A stretch of DNA of 20,424 nt from Syntrophaceae bacterium PtaB.Bin038 (GCA_002067855.1 MVQS01000096.1:1-20424); one strand, 5' to 3'; positions 1 to 6,688 are shown, counted from the stretch's first letter. Translations and numbers: made by a program. Notes: a model not told the origin generated them from the sequence alone.

Positions 1-582
1 GACCTTCCCCCCGTTGCCAACGAGACGACCGACGGCTGGGTGTCCGGCATCCTGCGGGTGGCCGACGCCCTGCTCCTCGTCGTCGACCTCTCGGAGGATG
101 CCGAGGTCCAGATGGAACTCCTCCTCGACCAGATGGGGCGGTGGAACATCCGGACGGAACGGCCGAAGGATGGAGAGACGCGCGTGCTGGTGAAAAAGGC
201 GCTGGTGGCGGCAAACAAGAAAGACCTGCCGGGGGCTGCCGAGAACTTCGAGAGGCTCGAGGCGTTTTGCAGAGGCCGATTCCCCCTGGTGGCTTTGTCG
301 TGCCTGAAAAAGGAGGGCCTGGAGGACCTGAAGCAGGAGATCTTCAGGCTCGCCTCGATCATCCGAGTCTACTCCAAGCCGCCCGGGAAGGAGCCCGACC
401 TGTCCAAGCCCTACACGGTCCCCGTCGGCTCCACGGTGATGGACGTTGCCGAGAAGGTGCACAAGGACTTCGTGACGAAACTCAAGTACGCCCGCGTCTG
501 GGGCTCGGCGAAGTTCGACGGCATGCGCGTGGAAAGGACGCATGTGCTGAAGGACAGGGACGTCATCGAGCTCAGCATGTGA
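1..582 (+). CDS. Obg/DRG-like GTPase with C-terminal TGS domain (5' truncated)
   Basis: The reading frame is open from the first base of the window, so the N-terminus (P-loop) lies outside; the internal GTG at 40 is not a true start. The visible part opens with a switch-II-like DLPP (G3 equivalent), then the beta-strand ADALLLVVDLSED, the G4 guanine-specificity motif NKKD, and a G5-like LSCLKKEG. The last ~75 residues, starting near IIRVYSKPPGK, look like a TGS domain (beta-grasp, YTVPVGSTVMDVAEKVHKDF), ending in DRDVIELSM. This order is typical of the DRG/Obg-type GTPases that bind ribosomes or RNA. The exact subfamily cannot be fixed without the N-terminus. The gene is convergent with the beta-barrel gene downstream. 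Confidence 0.85.
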   Translation, partial: DLPPVANETTDGWVSGILRVADALLLVVDLSEDAEVQMELLLDQMGRWNIRTERPKDGETRVLVKKALVAANKKDLPGAAENFERLEAFCRGRFPLVALSCLKKEGLEDLKQEIFRLASIIRVYSKPPGKEPDLSKPYTVPVGSTVMDVAEKVHKDFVTKLKYARVWGSAKFDGMRVERTHVLKDRDVIELSM

Positions 583-588
583 GGGACA

Positions 589-661
589 GGCTAAAGGCTA
601 AAGGCTAAAGGCTAAAGGCTAAAGGCTAAAGGCTAAAGGCTAAAGGCTAAAGGCTAAAGGC
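589..661. repeat. Heptamer tandem repeat GGCTAAA, about 10.4 copies
   Basis: Ten perfect head-to-tail copies of GGCTAAA occupy 589-658, with a partial copy to 661. The array starts 7 bp after the GTPase stop. The period of 7 is not a multiple of 3 and the array lies outside genes. It is a simple-sequence array, not a CRISPR. Confidence 0.95.
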
Positions 662-705
662 GGGGATCTTTGATGATTGACTTTTTCCTTTAACCTTTAT
701 CCTTT
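643..705. terminator. Possible hairpin between convergent genes, made by heptamer array and inverted partner
   Basis: The segment 687-705 (CCTTTAACCTTTATCCTTT) is the reverse complement of the heptamer register at 17 of 19 positions. The last copies of the array and this segment can therefore form a long stem with a loop of about 25 nt. It lies in the gap between two converging genes (stops at 582 and 768), where a bidirectional terminator would be expected. It is AT-rich in the stem and is not a classical GC stem plus U-tract, so termination is inference. Confidence 0.45.
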
Positions 706-767
706 GTGCTCGAACCTGGTCTTCGCCGGATTACAGGATCTTCTCGATACGTCGCGGAGGAAATAGA

Positions 768-1622
768 TCAGAACCGATACCCCAGTCCCATGAAAACGGA
801 ATGATTGTCGAGCGAACCGAGGTCACCGCTCTCACGGGCATAGGTGTAGCCTGAAATCGCAAACAGTGCACTGGTGAAGTCATAGCCGGCATTGATACCG
901 AAGGAATTTCGGTCAACCGTTTCCTTGACGACGAGCGCGCTGAACGCCTGCGAGTAGCTGTAACGGTAACCCCTGCCGCGCCCGGGCAGCGACGCTGCCG
1001 TGATGGGGGAATTCGTGGTGACGAAGGAATCCCCGTGGGCGTATTCGTACCCGATTTCCGTGAAGAAAGAAGGGGTCCAGTTCACGCCGGCCAGAATGCC
1101 AAGGGCGTTCTCGTAATAGGAATAGACCTCTTCATCGGCATTGCTGTTCGTGTAGCTGTAATATTGCCCCGTGTAGAACCGGGGGTTCCATCTCTGCGAC
1201 AGCGTCGCTCGCACGCCGTAGGCGATGGCCGATTGCTCGGAATCGCTGACCGCCTTGCCCCTGAGGAAGGGAGATACATTCAGACTCCACACAGGACTCA
1301 GGAAAACCGAAACCCCCGGGGCTATGGTCCCCGTCACCTGGTTGAGATCACTGTCGCTCGCATAAGCCGAACCCGAAAGGGCGGCCCTGAGAGTCCAATC
1401 CACCCTCGATTCCCCCGATGGGGAACGGTCGTATGCCGCGTAGGCAGTGAGAATCGTGTCTGCCTCCGCGTCGTCCAGGGACCGGTTCACATTGGACTCG
1501 TAGCCGACTCTGGCCCCGAAATCCCATTCGGTCCCCATGGCCTGTGGAGCGGCCGCAAGAAGTGCGGCCATGGCCAGACCTGCAACGATCAAGTATCTTC
1601 CCGCGTTTTGTGCCTTGTGCAT
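768..1622 (-). CDS. Outer-membrane beta-barrel protein, function unknown
   Basis: The product has 284 residues. The N-terminus is a clear Sec signal peptide: a basic start, a hydrophobic stretch around 11-25, and probable cleavage after QAMG near residue 30. The mature part alternates polar and aromatic/hydrophobic residues in many predicted beta strands (YESNVNRS, YSYTNSNADEE, FFTEIGYEYAHG, FGINAGYDF, FAISGYTYA). It ends in a strand closing with GYRF, the terminal aromatic residue recognised by the BAM machinery. This supports an outer-membrane barrel of roughly 12-14 strands, but not a substrate. Its ATG shares one base with the stop of the preceding gene (TAATG), so translation is probably coupled. 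It is the third gene of the sigma-54-type operon starting near 2502. Confidence 0.8.
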   Translation of the reverse strand: MHKAQNAGRYLIVAGLAMAALLAAAPQAMGTEWDFGARVGYESNVNRSLDDAEADTILTAYAAYDRSPSGESRVDWTLRAALSGSAYASDSDLNQVTGTIAPGVSVFLSPVWSLNVSPFLRGKAVSDSEQSAIAYGVRATLSQRWNPRFYTGQYYSYTNSNADEEVYSYYENALGILAGVNWTPSFFTEIGYEYAHGDSFVTTNSPITAASLPGRGRGYRYSYSQAFSALVVKETVDRNSFGINAGYDFTSALFAISGYTYARESGDLGSLDNHSVFMGLGYRF

Positions 1623-2188
1623 TATCGTCTTCCCCGGCCTCCCGCGCCCATTCCTTGTCCGGTACCATCGCCTCTCATGGGAGAGCCGAACCCGCCTCTT
1701 CCCTCGCCGGGCAGCCCACTGCCGCGCCAGGACGGTGAGCCGTTTTCTCCGCGAAAGACGAGGACCTTGTTCGAATTGAGAATCCGGACTTCCTGGGCAA
1801 TCAGGTATAAGTTTCCATCCTTGCCCAGGGTTTTCGAGCCGCGCACCTGGACGTCCATTCCATCCACCATGTTGCCTTTCATGTCTTTCCAGTACCAGGA
1901 CGGGGATGCCAGAACCGTAAAGACGTCGCGCCCGGCGGTCACGCGGAAGCGCACGGGACCGCTCTCCGGGATCGTTACCTCGGATGCCTTCCCGCGGATG
2001 ACACCCACCGTGTTGACATCAAAACCGCCCGGGTAAAGGATGCCGCTTTCGGGCAAAACGACATCCCGCTCGTCTGCCGCAATCCCCGCAGGTGCAAGAA
2101 AGAAAAGGAGCGCCAGAAGAGGCAGGATGGCCTGTGCCACCCTGCCCCATGCAACAGCTCCCCGATTACCGGTTGGCGGGTGCGCCAT
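1622..2188 (-). CDS. Secreted OB-like protein with Gly/Arg-rich tail, function unknown
   Basis: I place the start at ATG 2188 (188 aa), because it gives a typical signal peptide (basic GNRGAVAWGR, then hydrophobic AILPLLALLFFLAPAGIA, cleavage before ADE) and has GGACGGG upstream. An ATG at 2245 preceded by AAAGGGA is an alternative; the frame is open back to 2410 but that part overlaps the upstream gene. The mature region of ~110 residues is beta-rich with alternating short strands (VGVIRGKASEVTIPE, VRFRVTAGRDVFTVLAS, DGMDVQVRGSKTLGKDG, LYLIAQEVRI), which resembles an OB-fold. The C-terminal ~35 residues are rich in Gly and Arg and probably disordered. No family is recognised. The start overlaps the end of the upstream gene by 23 bp and the stop overlaps the next start. 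Confidence 0.72.
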   Translation of the reverse strand: MAHPPTGNRGAVAWGRVAQAILPLLALLFFLAPAGIAADERDVVLPESGILYPGGFDVNTVGVIRGKASEVTIPESGPVRFRVTAGRDVFTVLASPSWYWKDMKGNMVDGMDVQVRGSKTLGKDGNLYLIAQEVRILNSNKVLVFRGENGSPSWRGSGLPGEGRGGFGSPMRGDGTGQGMGAGGRGRR

Positions 2189-2474
2189 AACCCGTCCCGT
2201 CCTGAGGTCTGACGCCCTGGTTGCCCGTTCCGTCGCCGGGACCATAGGTATTCCCTTTCTTCTGAGCGGTTCCGGACTGCGTTTGCTTGTCTTGCGCCTG
2301 ATTATGCTGGCGCTCGCGCACCCGGTTCTGCTCCATGGATTGCGTCTGCTGTTTCGGGCCGGTACCGCCTTGCCCTGCTGTCTTTCCTCCGCCCCGTGCC
2401 TCCGCATCATTCGGCAGGATCGTTGCGAAGAGAAATGCCGCTGCCAGAATCGTCACGAGTGATTTGAATCTCAT
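2166..2474 (-). CDS. Small secreted Gln/Gly-rich protein, function unknown
   Basis: The product is 102 residues. Residues 1-26 form a signal peptide (MRFKSLVTIL, hydrophobic AAAFLFATIL, cleavage near DAEA before RGGG). The remainder is low-complexity: Gln/Asn/Arg-rich in the middle (QQTQSMEQNRVRERQHNQAQ) and Gly/Pro-rich at the end, with no cysteine, so it is probably an extended periplasmic or secreted protein. The ATG has AAAGGAG about 9 nt upstream. It is the first gene after the sigma-54-type promoter, leaving a predicted leader of about 28 nt. I recognise no family, but the promoter, ribosome site and operon position argue that it is a real gene. Confidence 0.75.
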   Translation of the reverse strand: MRFKSLVTILAAAFLFATILPNDAEARGGGKTAGQGGTGPKQQTQSMEQNRVRERQHNQAQDKQTQSGTAQKKGNTYGPGDGTGNQGVRPQDGTGYGAPANR

Positions 2475-2512
2475 GAGCCTTGCTCCTTTCCGCGTGGTTT
2501 ACCATCGCATAG

Positions 2513-2528
2513 AGCAAGGCCGATGCCA
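2513..2528 (-). promoter_or_regulatory. Sigma-54 (RpoN) promoter P1
   Basis: The minus-strand sequence is TGGCATCGGCCTTGCT. It matches the -24/-12 consensus TGGCAC-N5-TTGCW at all but one defined position, with the invariant GG and GC at exact spacing. The predicted transcription start is near 2502, 28 nt before the ATG at 2474. Two activator-like dyads lie about 110 and 130 bp upstream, and an NtrC-type activator gene ends just beyond them. Confidence 0.85.
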
Positions 2529-2604
2529 TCGGGATGATGATTCATATCCCCTTGAAATCAGGTTTGTTTCCCTGTTAACCATCTTGGCCGCAGGCTCGGG
2601 GGAT

Positions 2605-2619
2605 GCGCACGATTTGCGC
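2605..2619 (-). promoter_or_regulatory. Activator dyad, proximal site of P1
   Basis: GCGCA-AATCG-TGCGC on the minus strand is a perfect 5-bp-arm dyad of 15 bp, centred at 2612, about -110 relative to the predicted P1 start. It shares its architecture with the sites at 2625-2639, 5343-5357 and 5363-5377. It is probably an upstream activating site for the adjacent NtrC-family regulator. Confidence 0.7.
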
Positions 2620-2624
2620 CGGCA

Positions 2625-2639
2625 GTGCAAAGCTTGCAC
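2625..2639 (-). promoter_or_regulatory. Activator dyad, distal site of P1
   Basis: GTGCA-AGCTT-TGCAC on the minus strand is a perfect dyad centred at 2632, exactly 20 bp from the proximal site and about -130 from the predicted start. It lies just 7 bp beyond the stop codon of the response regulator gene. The 20-bp phasing puts the two dimers on nearly the same helical face. Confidence 0.7.
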
Positions 2640-2646
2640 CGGACGA

Positions 2647-3975
2647 TCACAGCCCGAACTCCTTGATCCGGTATTGCAGCGTACGCAGGGATATACCCAG
2701 AACCTCAGCCGCTTTCCGTCTGTTCCCATCCGTCTCTTCCAGCGTTTTTCGGATCAGTTCCCGCTCGCTGGATTTAAGGAGACCCTCGGCCAGGTCCCGC
2801 CGGTCGGCTTCGGTTTCGAGGTTGAGCAGGGAAGCGTCGATTACCCCCGCTGACAGGATCACCGCCCGTTCGATCACGTTCTGCAACTCGCGGATGTTTC
2901 CGGGCCAGCCATAGGAAGTGAGGGCGTTCCTCGCATCCTCTGTGAACCCCGGGATCCGCTTCCCGAAGGAGGCCCCGAATTTCTTCGCGAAGTACTCCGC
3001 CAGGGGCAGAATGGCTTCGCTCCGCTCCTTTAACGACGGGAGCACGATGGGAAAGACATTCAGGCGGTAATAAAGATCCTCGCGGAACCGGCCCTCCGCA
3101 ACGGCGGACCGCAGGTCCCGATGGGTCGCCGAAATAATCCGTACATCGACTGGTACCGCCCGGTTGCCGCCGACGCGCTCGAATTGCTTTTCCTGAAGGA
3201 CACGGAGCAGCTTGACCTGGATCGCGGGGGTGATGTCGCCTATCTCGTCGAGAAACAGGGTGCCGCCGTCTGCCAGCTCGAACCGGCCCTTGCGCATGGC
3301 CGTGGCGCCGGTGAACGCGCCCCGCTCGTGCCCGAACAGTTCGCTCTCCAGGAGGGTTTCGGCCAGGGCTGCGCAGTGGACGCCGACGAACGGCCCATCC
3401 CTGCGGGGGCTCAACTGATGGATCAGCCTCGCGACGAGTTCCTTTCCCGTCCCGCTCGGTCCGGCAACCAGGACGGTTGCGGGCGTCGGTGCAACTTCCT
3501 CGACGAGCCGCCGGACAGGTCCCATCGTCTTTCCCAGAAAAATCAGCTCTGAAGGCGGGTACTGTTTGCCCAACTCTTCCGAAAGAAGTGACAGCTTCTG
3601 CTCCTGGTCCGCTTCCCTGAGCACGCGCCGCACCACGTGGCGCAACTCCTCCGGGCTGCCGAAGGGTTTTGTCAGATAGTCGGAGGCACCGACCTTCATC
3701 GCCTCAACCGCATTGCCGATCGACCCGTAGGCTGTGATGATGATCCAGCGCGACTCGGGGCGCAGCTTCCTTCCCTCCCGGATCAGGTCCAGTCCGGAGA
3801 GATCCGGCATACGCAGGTCGGTGACGACGAGATCGAAATCCGCACCCTGGAACTTTTCCAGGCCGCTTCGACCGGATTCGGCCTCTTCGACGCGATGACC
3901 ATCCTCCTTCAGGATCGTCGATATGAACGATCGAACCAGGCGGTCATCGTCTACAAGGAGTATGGATTTCCCCAT
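2647..3975 (-). CDS. NtrC-family sigma-54-dependent response regulator
   Basis: The product is 442 residues with the full three-domain layout. The receiver domain (1-~120) has the acidic DDD at 9-11, phosphoacceptor Asp53 in VVTDLRMP, Thr81 and Lys103. The AAA+ domain (~145-375) has Walker A GPSGTGKE at 172-179, the sigma-54 contact loop GAFTGA at 219-224 and Walker B GGTLFLDEIG. A C-terminal Fis-type helix-turn-helix follows (NRRKAAEVLGISLRTLQYRI). All catalytic and contact residues are intact, so it should activate RpoN holoenzyme after phosphorylation by the kinase encoded 9 nt upstream. Its most likely targets are the two sigma-54-type promoters flanking the pair. It resembles ZraR/HydG-type regulators in architecture, but the signal is unknown. 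Confidence 0.95.
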   Translation of the reverse strand: MGKSILLVDDDRLVRSFISTILKEDGHRVEEAESGRSGLEKFQGADFDLVVTDLRMPDLSGLDLIREGRKLRPESRWIIITAYGSIGNAVEAMKVGASDYLTKPFGSPEELRHVVRRVLREADQEQKLSLLSEELGKQYPPSELIFLGKTMGPVRRLVEEVAPTPATVLVAGPSGTGKELVARLIHQLSPRRDGPFVGVHCAALAETLLESELFGHERGAFTGATAMRKGRFELADGGTLFLDEIGDITPAIQVKLLRVLQEKQFERVGGNRAVPVDVRIISATHRDLRSAVAEGRFREDLYYRLNVFPIVLPSLKERSEAILPLAEYFAKKFGASFGKRIPGFTEDARNALTSYGWPGNIRELQNVIERAVILSAGVIDASLLNLETEADRRDLAEGLLKSSERELIRKTLEETDGNRRKAAEVLGISLRTLQYRIKEFGL

Positions 3976-3984
3976 GGATGCACC

Positions 3985-5226
3985 TCATGCAGCCGGAAGC
4001 CTGATACTCAAGACGGCTCCCCGCGCGTCTTTCCTGTTTTTCAGTTCAATGATGCCGCCCATGCCTTTGATCACCTTCCGGGCATAAGCAAGTCCGAGAC
4101 CCGTGCCGTCGGCTTTCGTCGTGAAAAAAGGCGTGAAGATCCGGTCAGCGCCTTCCGCGGAAAGACCCGGTCCGTCGTCCTCGATGCGCAACTCGACCCA
4201 TCGCCCGTCGACGACGGTGGAGATCCGGAAGGTCCCTCCCGGACCGGTTGCCTCCGACGCATTCCTGATGCCGTTTACCAGCGTTCGATAGAGCTTCTCG
4301 CGGTCGGCCTTCACGAGAGTGCCGTCAACGACATGGATGTTCACATGTCCGTCCCATGACGGCAGACCGTTTTGGACCGCTTCACGGGTGATCGACGCAA
4401 GATCGACGGCTTCCATCCGGTACTCCTCATCCTTCGAAAACAGGAGCAGTTCATTGACCAGCGTCTCGATCCGGCCCGTACCCTGCAGGACGGCATCAAG
4501 GGCCGTCTTTGCCGGTTGCGACTCATCCGTTTTTTCGTGTGCCCATTGGGCGTACCCCTTGAGGCCTGCGATGGCATTGCGGATCTCGTGGGCCAGCACG
4601 GCCGTCATCTGGCCGATGAGTGTGAGCCGTTCATGTTCCTCCTGACCGGCCTGAAGTCTTATATAGCGCGTCACCGCCCGCTCGAAGAAAAACCCCACAG
4701 TCCAGAGGAGAACCAGGATAGAGCCGACGATCCACCACATCCGGTTCGACCAGGACGAGACCAGGTCCGCCTGTGTCGTGTTGAGGATGAGTCGAAGCAA
4801 CTCATCCCTGCCATCGGGTCGGCGGAGGGTGAAATCGAATCCCTGGGCGGGGATGCCCGTACCGAGCGTCACCTGCCTGCTCGATACGGGGCCGGGGAGC
4901 CAGTCCCCCATTTCCTCCCTGGTGAGTGTCGTGCCGACCCGTCCCGGATTGGTGTGAAACAGAATCGTGCCGTCCTGGCCGGCAATGAGCGCATAGGCAA
5001 CGACGCGGTCCGAGAGAATCTCCCGGATCTGCTGCTCGTTGTCGCTCCCGTACCGACGAAGAGCGCTCTCCGCAGCCGTTGACAGCGCCAGTGCGGTACT
5101 TTCGAGGGATTTCGAGGCGAGGGAGCGCGCGATTTCCACGTTCTGATCGGTGATATAGACAAGGGCGGCGGAAAAGATTGCCAGCAGCAGGAAAAGACCC
5201 ATCCGGAAAGGGAGAGAATATCTCAT
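3985..5226 (-). CDS. Membrane sensor histidine kinase
   Basis: The product is 413 residues. A first membrane segment (~9-26) and a second (~163-182) enclose a periplasmic sensor region of ~135 residues that includes AYALIAGQDGTILFHTNP, a strand pattern typical of a Cache/PAS-like fold. The cytoplasmic part has an H-box LAHEIRNAIAGLKG with His213, an N-box (NGIRNASEA), the G1 box IEDDGPGL, an F-box FTPFFTTK and the G2 box GTGLGLAYA. There is no HAMP, PAS or receiver insertion. It is the first gene of a two-gene operon with the NtrC-type regulator. Its ligand is not readable from sequence; similar short two-TM kinases include ZraS/HydH. Start ATG at 5226 is preceded by a weak GGTGAG. Confidence 0.93.
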   Translation of the reverse strand: MRYSLPFRMGLFLLLAIFSAALVYITDQNVEIARSLASKSLESTALALSTAAESALRRYGSDNEQQIREILSDRVVAYALIAGQDGTILFHTNPGRVGTTLTREEMGDWLPGPVSSRQVTLGTGIPAQGFDFTLRRPDGRDELLRLILNTTQADLVSSWSNRMWWIVGSILVLLWTVGFFFERAVTRYIRLQAGQEEHERLTLIGQMTAVLAHEIRNAIAGLKGYAQWAHEKTDESQPAKTALDAVLQGTGRIETLVNELLLFSKDEEYRMEAVDLASITREAVQNGLPSWDGHVNIHVVDGTLVKADREKLYRTLVNGIRNASEATGPGGTFRISTVVDGRWVELRIEDDGPGLSAEGADRIFTPFFTTKADGTGLGLAYARKVIKGMGGIIELKNRKDARGAVLSIRLPAA

Positions 5227-5273
5227 TTGCTCACCGCGCCGGGGTGGCGCCGCAGAAAAGTCTTCACATGAAC

Positions 5274-5303
5274 TTTATAGGAGCAACGCCGGACGGATGT
5301 CAA
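5274..5303 (-). promoter_or_regulatory. Sigma-70-type promoter of the two-component operon
   Basis: On the minus strand TTGACA (5303-5298) and TATAAA (5279-5274) are separated by 18 bp. The start would fall near 5267, about 40 nt before the kinase ATG. The regulator pair thus appears to be made by the housekeeping polymerase, while its targets use sigma-54. Confidence 0.6.
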
Positions 5304-5342
5304 GAGAAGCCCATGGATGAAGAACGGCGGTTATGAGCGCCC

Positions 5343-5357
5343 ATGCAGGATTTGCGT
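5343..5357 (+). promoter_or_regulatory. Activator dyad, distal site of P2 (degenerate)
   Basis: ATGCA-GGATT-TGCGT fits the relaxed pattern RYGCA-N5-TGCRY, centred at 5350, about -132 from the predicted P2 start. It is weaker than the others alone, but its centre is exactly 20 bp from the perfect dyad at 5363-5377, the same spacing as at P1. Confidence 0.55.
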
Positions 5358-5362
5358 GCACG

Positions 5363-5377
5363 GTGCAGAACATGCAC
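5363..5377 (+). promoter_or_regulatory. Activator dyad, proximal site of P2
   Basis: GTGCA-GAACA-TGCAC is a perfect dyad centred at 5370, about -112 from the predicted P2 start, with arms identical to the 2625-2639 site. A further GTGCA half-site at 5384-5388 is roughly in phase. The sites lie between the divergent kinase and DUF2202 promoters, so they could also affect kinase transcription. Confidence 0.7.
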
Positions 5378-5455
5378 GCCGTTGTGCAGGCAATGAGGAG
5401 GGCCTCAATTGACAAACATTCGCAATATCGATGGGTCAACACAAGGCCCGGGTCC

Positions 5456-5471
5456 TGGCACTTCAATTGCT
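5456..5471 (+). promoter_or_regulatory. Sigma-54 (RpoN) promoter P2
   Basis: TGGCACTTCAATTGCT matches the -24/-12 consensus TGGCAC-N5-TTGCW at every defined position and at exact spacing. The predicted start is near 5482, giving a leader of about 57 nt before the ATG at 5539. The promoter lies inside the upstream extension of the reading frame to 5431, which rules out that earlier start. Confidence 0.88.
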
Positions 5472-5524
5472 CAGGGGGAACCCATACGGTGTCGATCACG
5501 GTCGATGCAGAATGTATTCCGAGC

Positions 5525-5532
5525 AAGGAGGT
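5525..5532 (+). promoter_or_regulatory. Strong ribosome binding site that fixes the DUF2202 start
   Basis: AAGGAGGT is a full Shine-Dalgarno match with a 6-nt spacer to ATG 5539. Together with the sigma-54 promoter upstream it selects this start over the in-frame ATG at 5431. Confidence 0.85.
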
Positions 5533-5538
5533 ATTCCC

Positions 5539-6081
5539 ATGAGAAAGACGATTCTTAAACATTTTTTTGCTGTGGGGCTTTTTACTGTGGTGCTCCTCAT
5601 ATGGGCAGCGCCGGTTGTGGCAGCGGGCCTCACGGAGTCGGAGATCCAGGATCTCGTCTTCATTCGCGAAGAGGAGAAACTCGCCCGGGATGTGTATGAC
5701 GCGCTGAGATTGTACTGGGGAAGCCGGGTGTTCTCCAACATCGAATTGAGCGAGCAGACCCACATGGACGCGATAAAGGGTTTGTTGGACAGGTATGGAA
5801 TACCCGATCCGGCAGAGGGAAGGGGTTATGGGGAATTTGCCAACACGGAGCTGCAGGATCTGTACGATACGCTGGTCGCGCGTGGAAGCCGATCGCTCGT
5901 CGAAGCCTACCGGGTCGGTATCCTCATCGAGGAGACCGATATCCGCGATTTGCAGGAGGCCATGGACCGGTCCGTCCACGTTGACATCAAGACGGTATAC
6001 GGCAATCTCCTGAGGGGATCCCAGAACCACCTGAAAGCGTTCTCGTCGCACCTCGGCGCGCAGGGAATCTTGATCGAATAG
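5539..6081 (+). CDS. Secreted DUF2202 ferritin-like protein
   Basis: The product is 180 residues. Residues 1-29 form a signal peptide (MRKTILKHF, hydrophobic FAVGLFTVVLLIWAAPVV, cleavage after VAA). The rest matches the DUF2202 pattern, an all-helical ferritin-like fold: LVFIREEEKLARDVYDAL in the first helix, SEQTHMDAIKGLLDRYGIPDP in the second, ILIEETDIRDLQEAM in the third and NLLRGSQNHLKAF in the fourth. The Glu/His pattern (EEE, ExxH, EExD, NHL) could hold a metal pair, but activity is unproven. It stands alone on the plus strand, divergent from the two-component operon, under the P2 sigma-54 promoter. A role in metal or oxidative response in the envelope is inference. Confidence 0.85.
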   Translation: MRKTILKHFFAVGLFTVVLLIWAAPVVAAGLTESEIQDLVFIREEEKLARDVYDALRLYWGSRVFSNIELSEQTHMDAIKGLLDRYGIPDPAEGRGYGEFANTELQDLYDTLVARGSRSLVEAYRVGILIEETDIRDLQEAMDRSVHVDIKTVYGNLLRGSQNHLKAFSSHLGAQGILIE

Positions 6082-6194
6082 GAAGGATTTCCAAAACGGG
6101 GAGACCGCAGGCAGGGGGCAGCCTCCGCCAGTGAGCTGAGAATGTGAAAAGCAGGGTATCGGGTACAGGGAAAGAATCAAAACGGCGCGTAGAG

Positions 6195-6228
6195 AAAAGG
6201 GTCGGGGTGACACGTTCCGATCCTTTTT
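6195..6228. terminator. Bidirectional intrinsic terminator
   Basis: AGGGTCGG (6198-6205) pairs with CCGATCCT (6217-6224), eight pairs including one G-T, with an 11-nt loop. It is followed by T5 on the plus strand and by a T-rich tail on the minus strand. It lies between the convergent stops at 6081 and 6260. The rest of the 178-bp gap shows nothing I can identify. Confidence 0.75.
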
Positions 6229-6259
6229 GATGAAGTTCGGTTGCAGGATCCTCTCGGCT

Positions 6260-6688
6260 CTACTTCTCGCCCGCAAGCGAGTAGCCGGCCTTTTTCCAGG
6301 CTGCGATGCCGCCGTCGAGGACCTTGATGTTCGTGTATCCCCTGTTCAGATAAGTGCCGGCAATACGTGCTGCGACTACTCCGCTTCCGCAGTAAAAGAT
6401 GATGGCATGATCCTTCGCCGGCCCGGGCAGCCTGGATTCGAACTCACTCAGGGAAACGGCGCCATCGATCCACATCGACCGGCAGATCTCTTCCTGCTTG
6501 TAGGCGCAGACCAGGGTGGCCTTTCCTTCCTTGACAGACTGGTAGACATCCGCCGCGGAAATCCGCACAGGCTCTCCAGCGGCAGTCGCACCCTGTTGCG
6601 CTCGCGATGGCAGGGGCCCTGTTGCGAACAGTCCCATAAGCAAAACGAGCGCGAGCATCATGACATCGAGTATGGCTGTGTGACGCAT
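6260..6688 (-). CDS. Exported single-domain rhodanese
   Basis: The product is 142 residues. Residues 10-30 form a hydrophobic signal segment (MMLALVLLMGLFATG, probable cleavage after SRA), which places the protein in the periplasm. One rhodanese domain follows, from VRISAADVYQSVKEGKATLV to GGIAAWKKAGYSL, with the active-site loop YCGSGVVAAR carrying the sulfur-accepting Cys100. Such domains transfer sulfane sulfur from thiosulfate or persulfides. The gene follows the RND efflux genes and a short DUF2892-like remnant. Upstream the sequence CGGAG is about 12 nt from the ATG, and the remnant's stop codon overlaps this region, so it may be read as the last gene of the efflux operon. Confidence 0.85.
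   Translation of the reverse strand: MRHTAILDVMMLALVLLMGLFATGPLPSRAQQGATAAGEPVRISAADVYQSVKEGKATLVCAYKQEEICRSMWIDGAVSLSEFESRLPGPAKDHAIIFYCGSGVVAARIAGTYLNRGYTNIKVLDGGIAAWKKAGYSLAGEK

Noticed and set aside
589..661. CRISPR array
   Set aside because: The unit is 7 bp and copies abut directly without spacers; no cas genes in the window.
1035..2036. 333-codon plus-strand open frame
   Set aside because: It runs opposite two secreted protein genes that have signal peptides and coupled starts; its composition is Pro/Arg-rich with no recognisable motif.
2189..2410. N-terminal extension of the OB-like protein to ATG 2410
   Set aside because: It would place about 74 basic residues before the signal peptide and overlap most of the upstream gene; the start at 2188 (or 2245) is more natural.
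5431..5538. N-terminal extension of the DUF2202 protein
   Set aside because: The sigma-54 promoter at 5456-5471 lies inside it and the strong ribosome site and signal peptide belong to ATG 5539.
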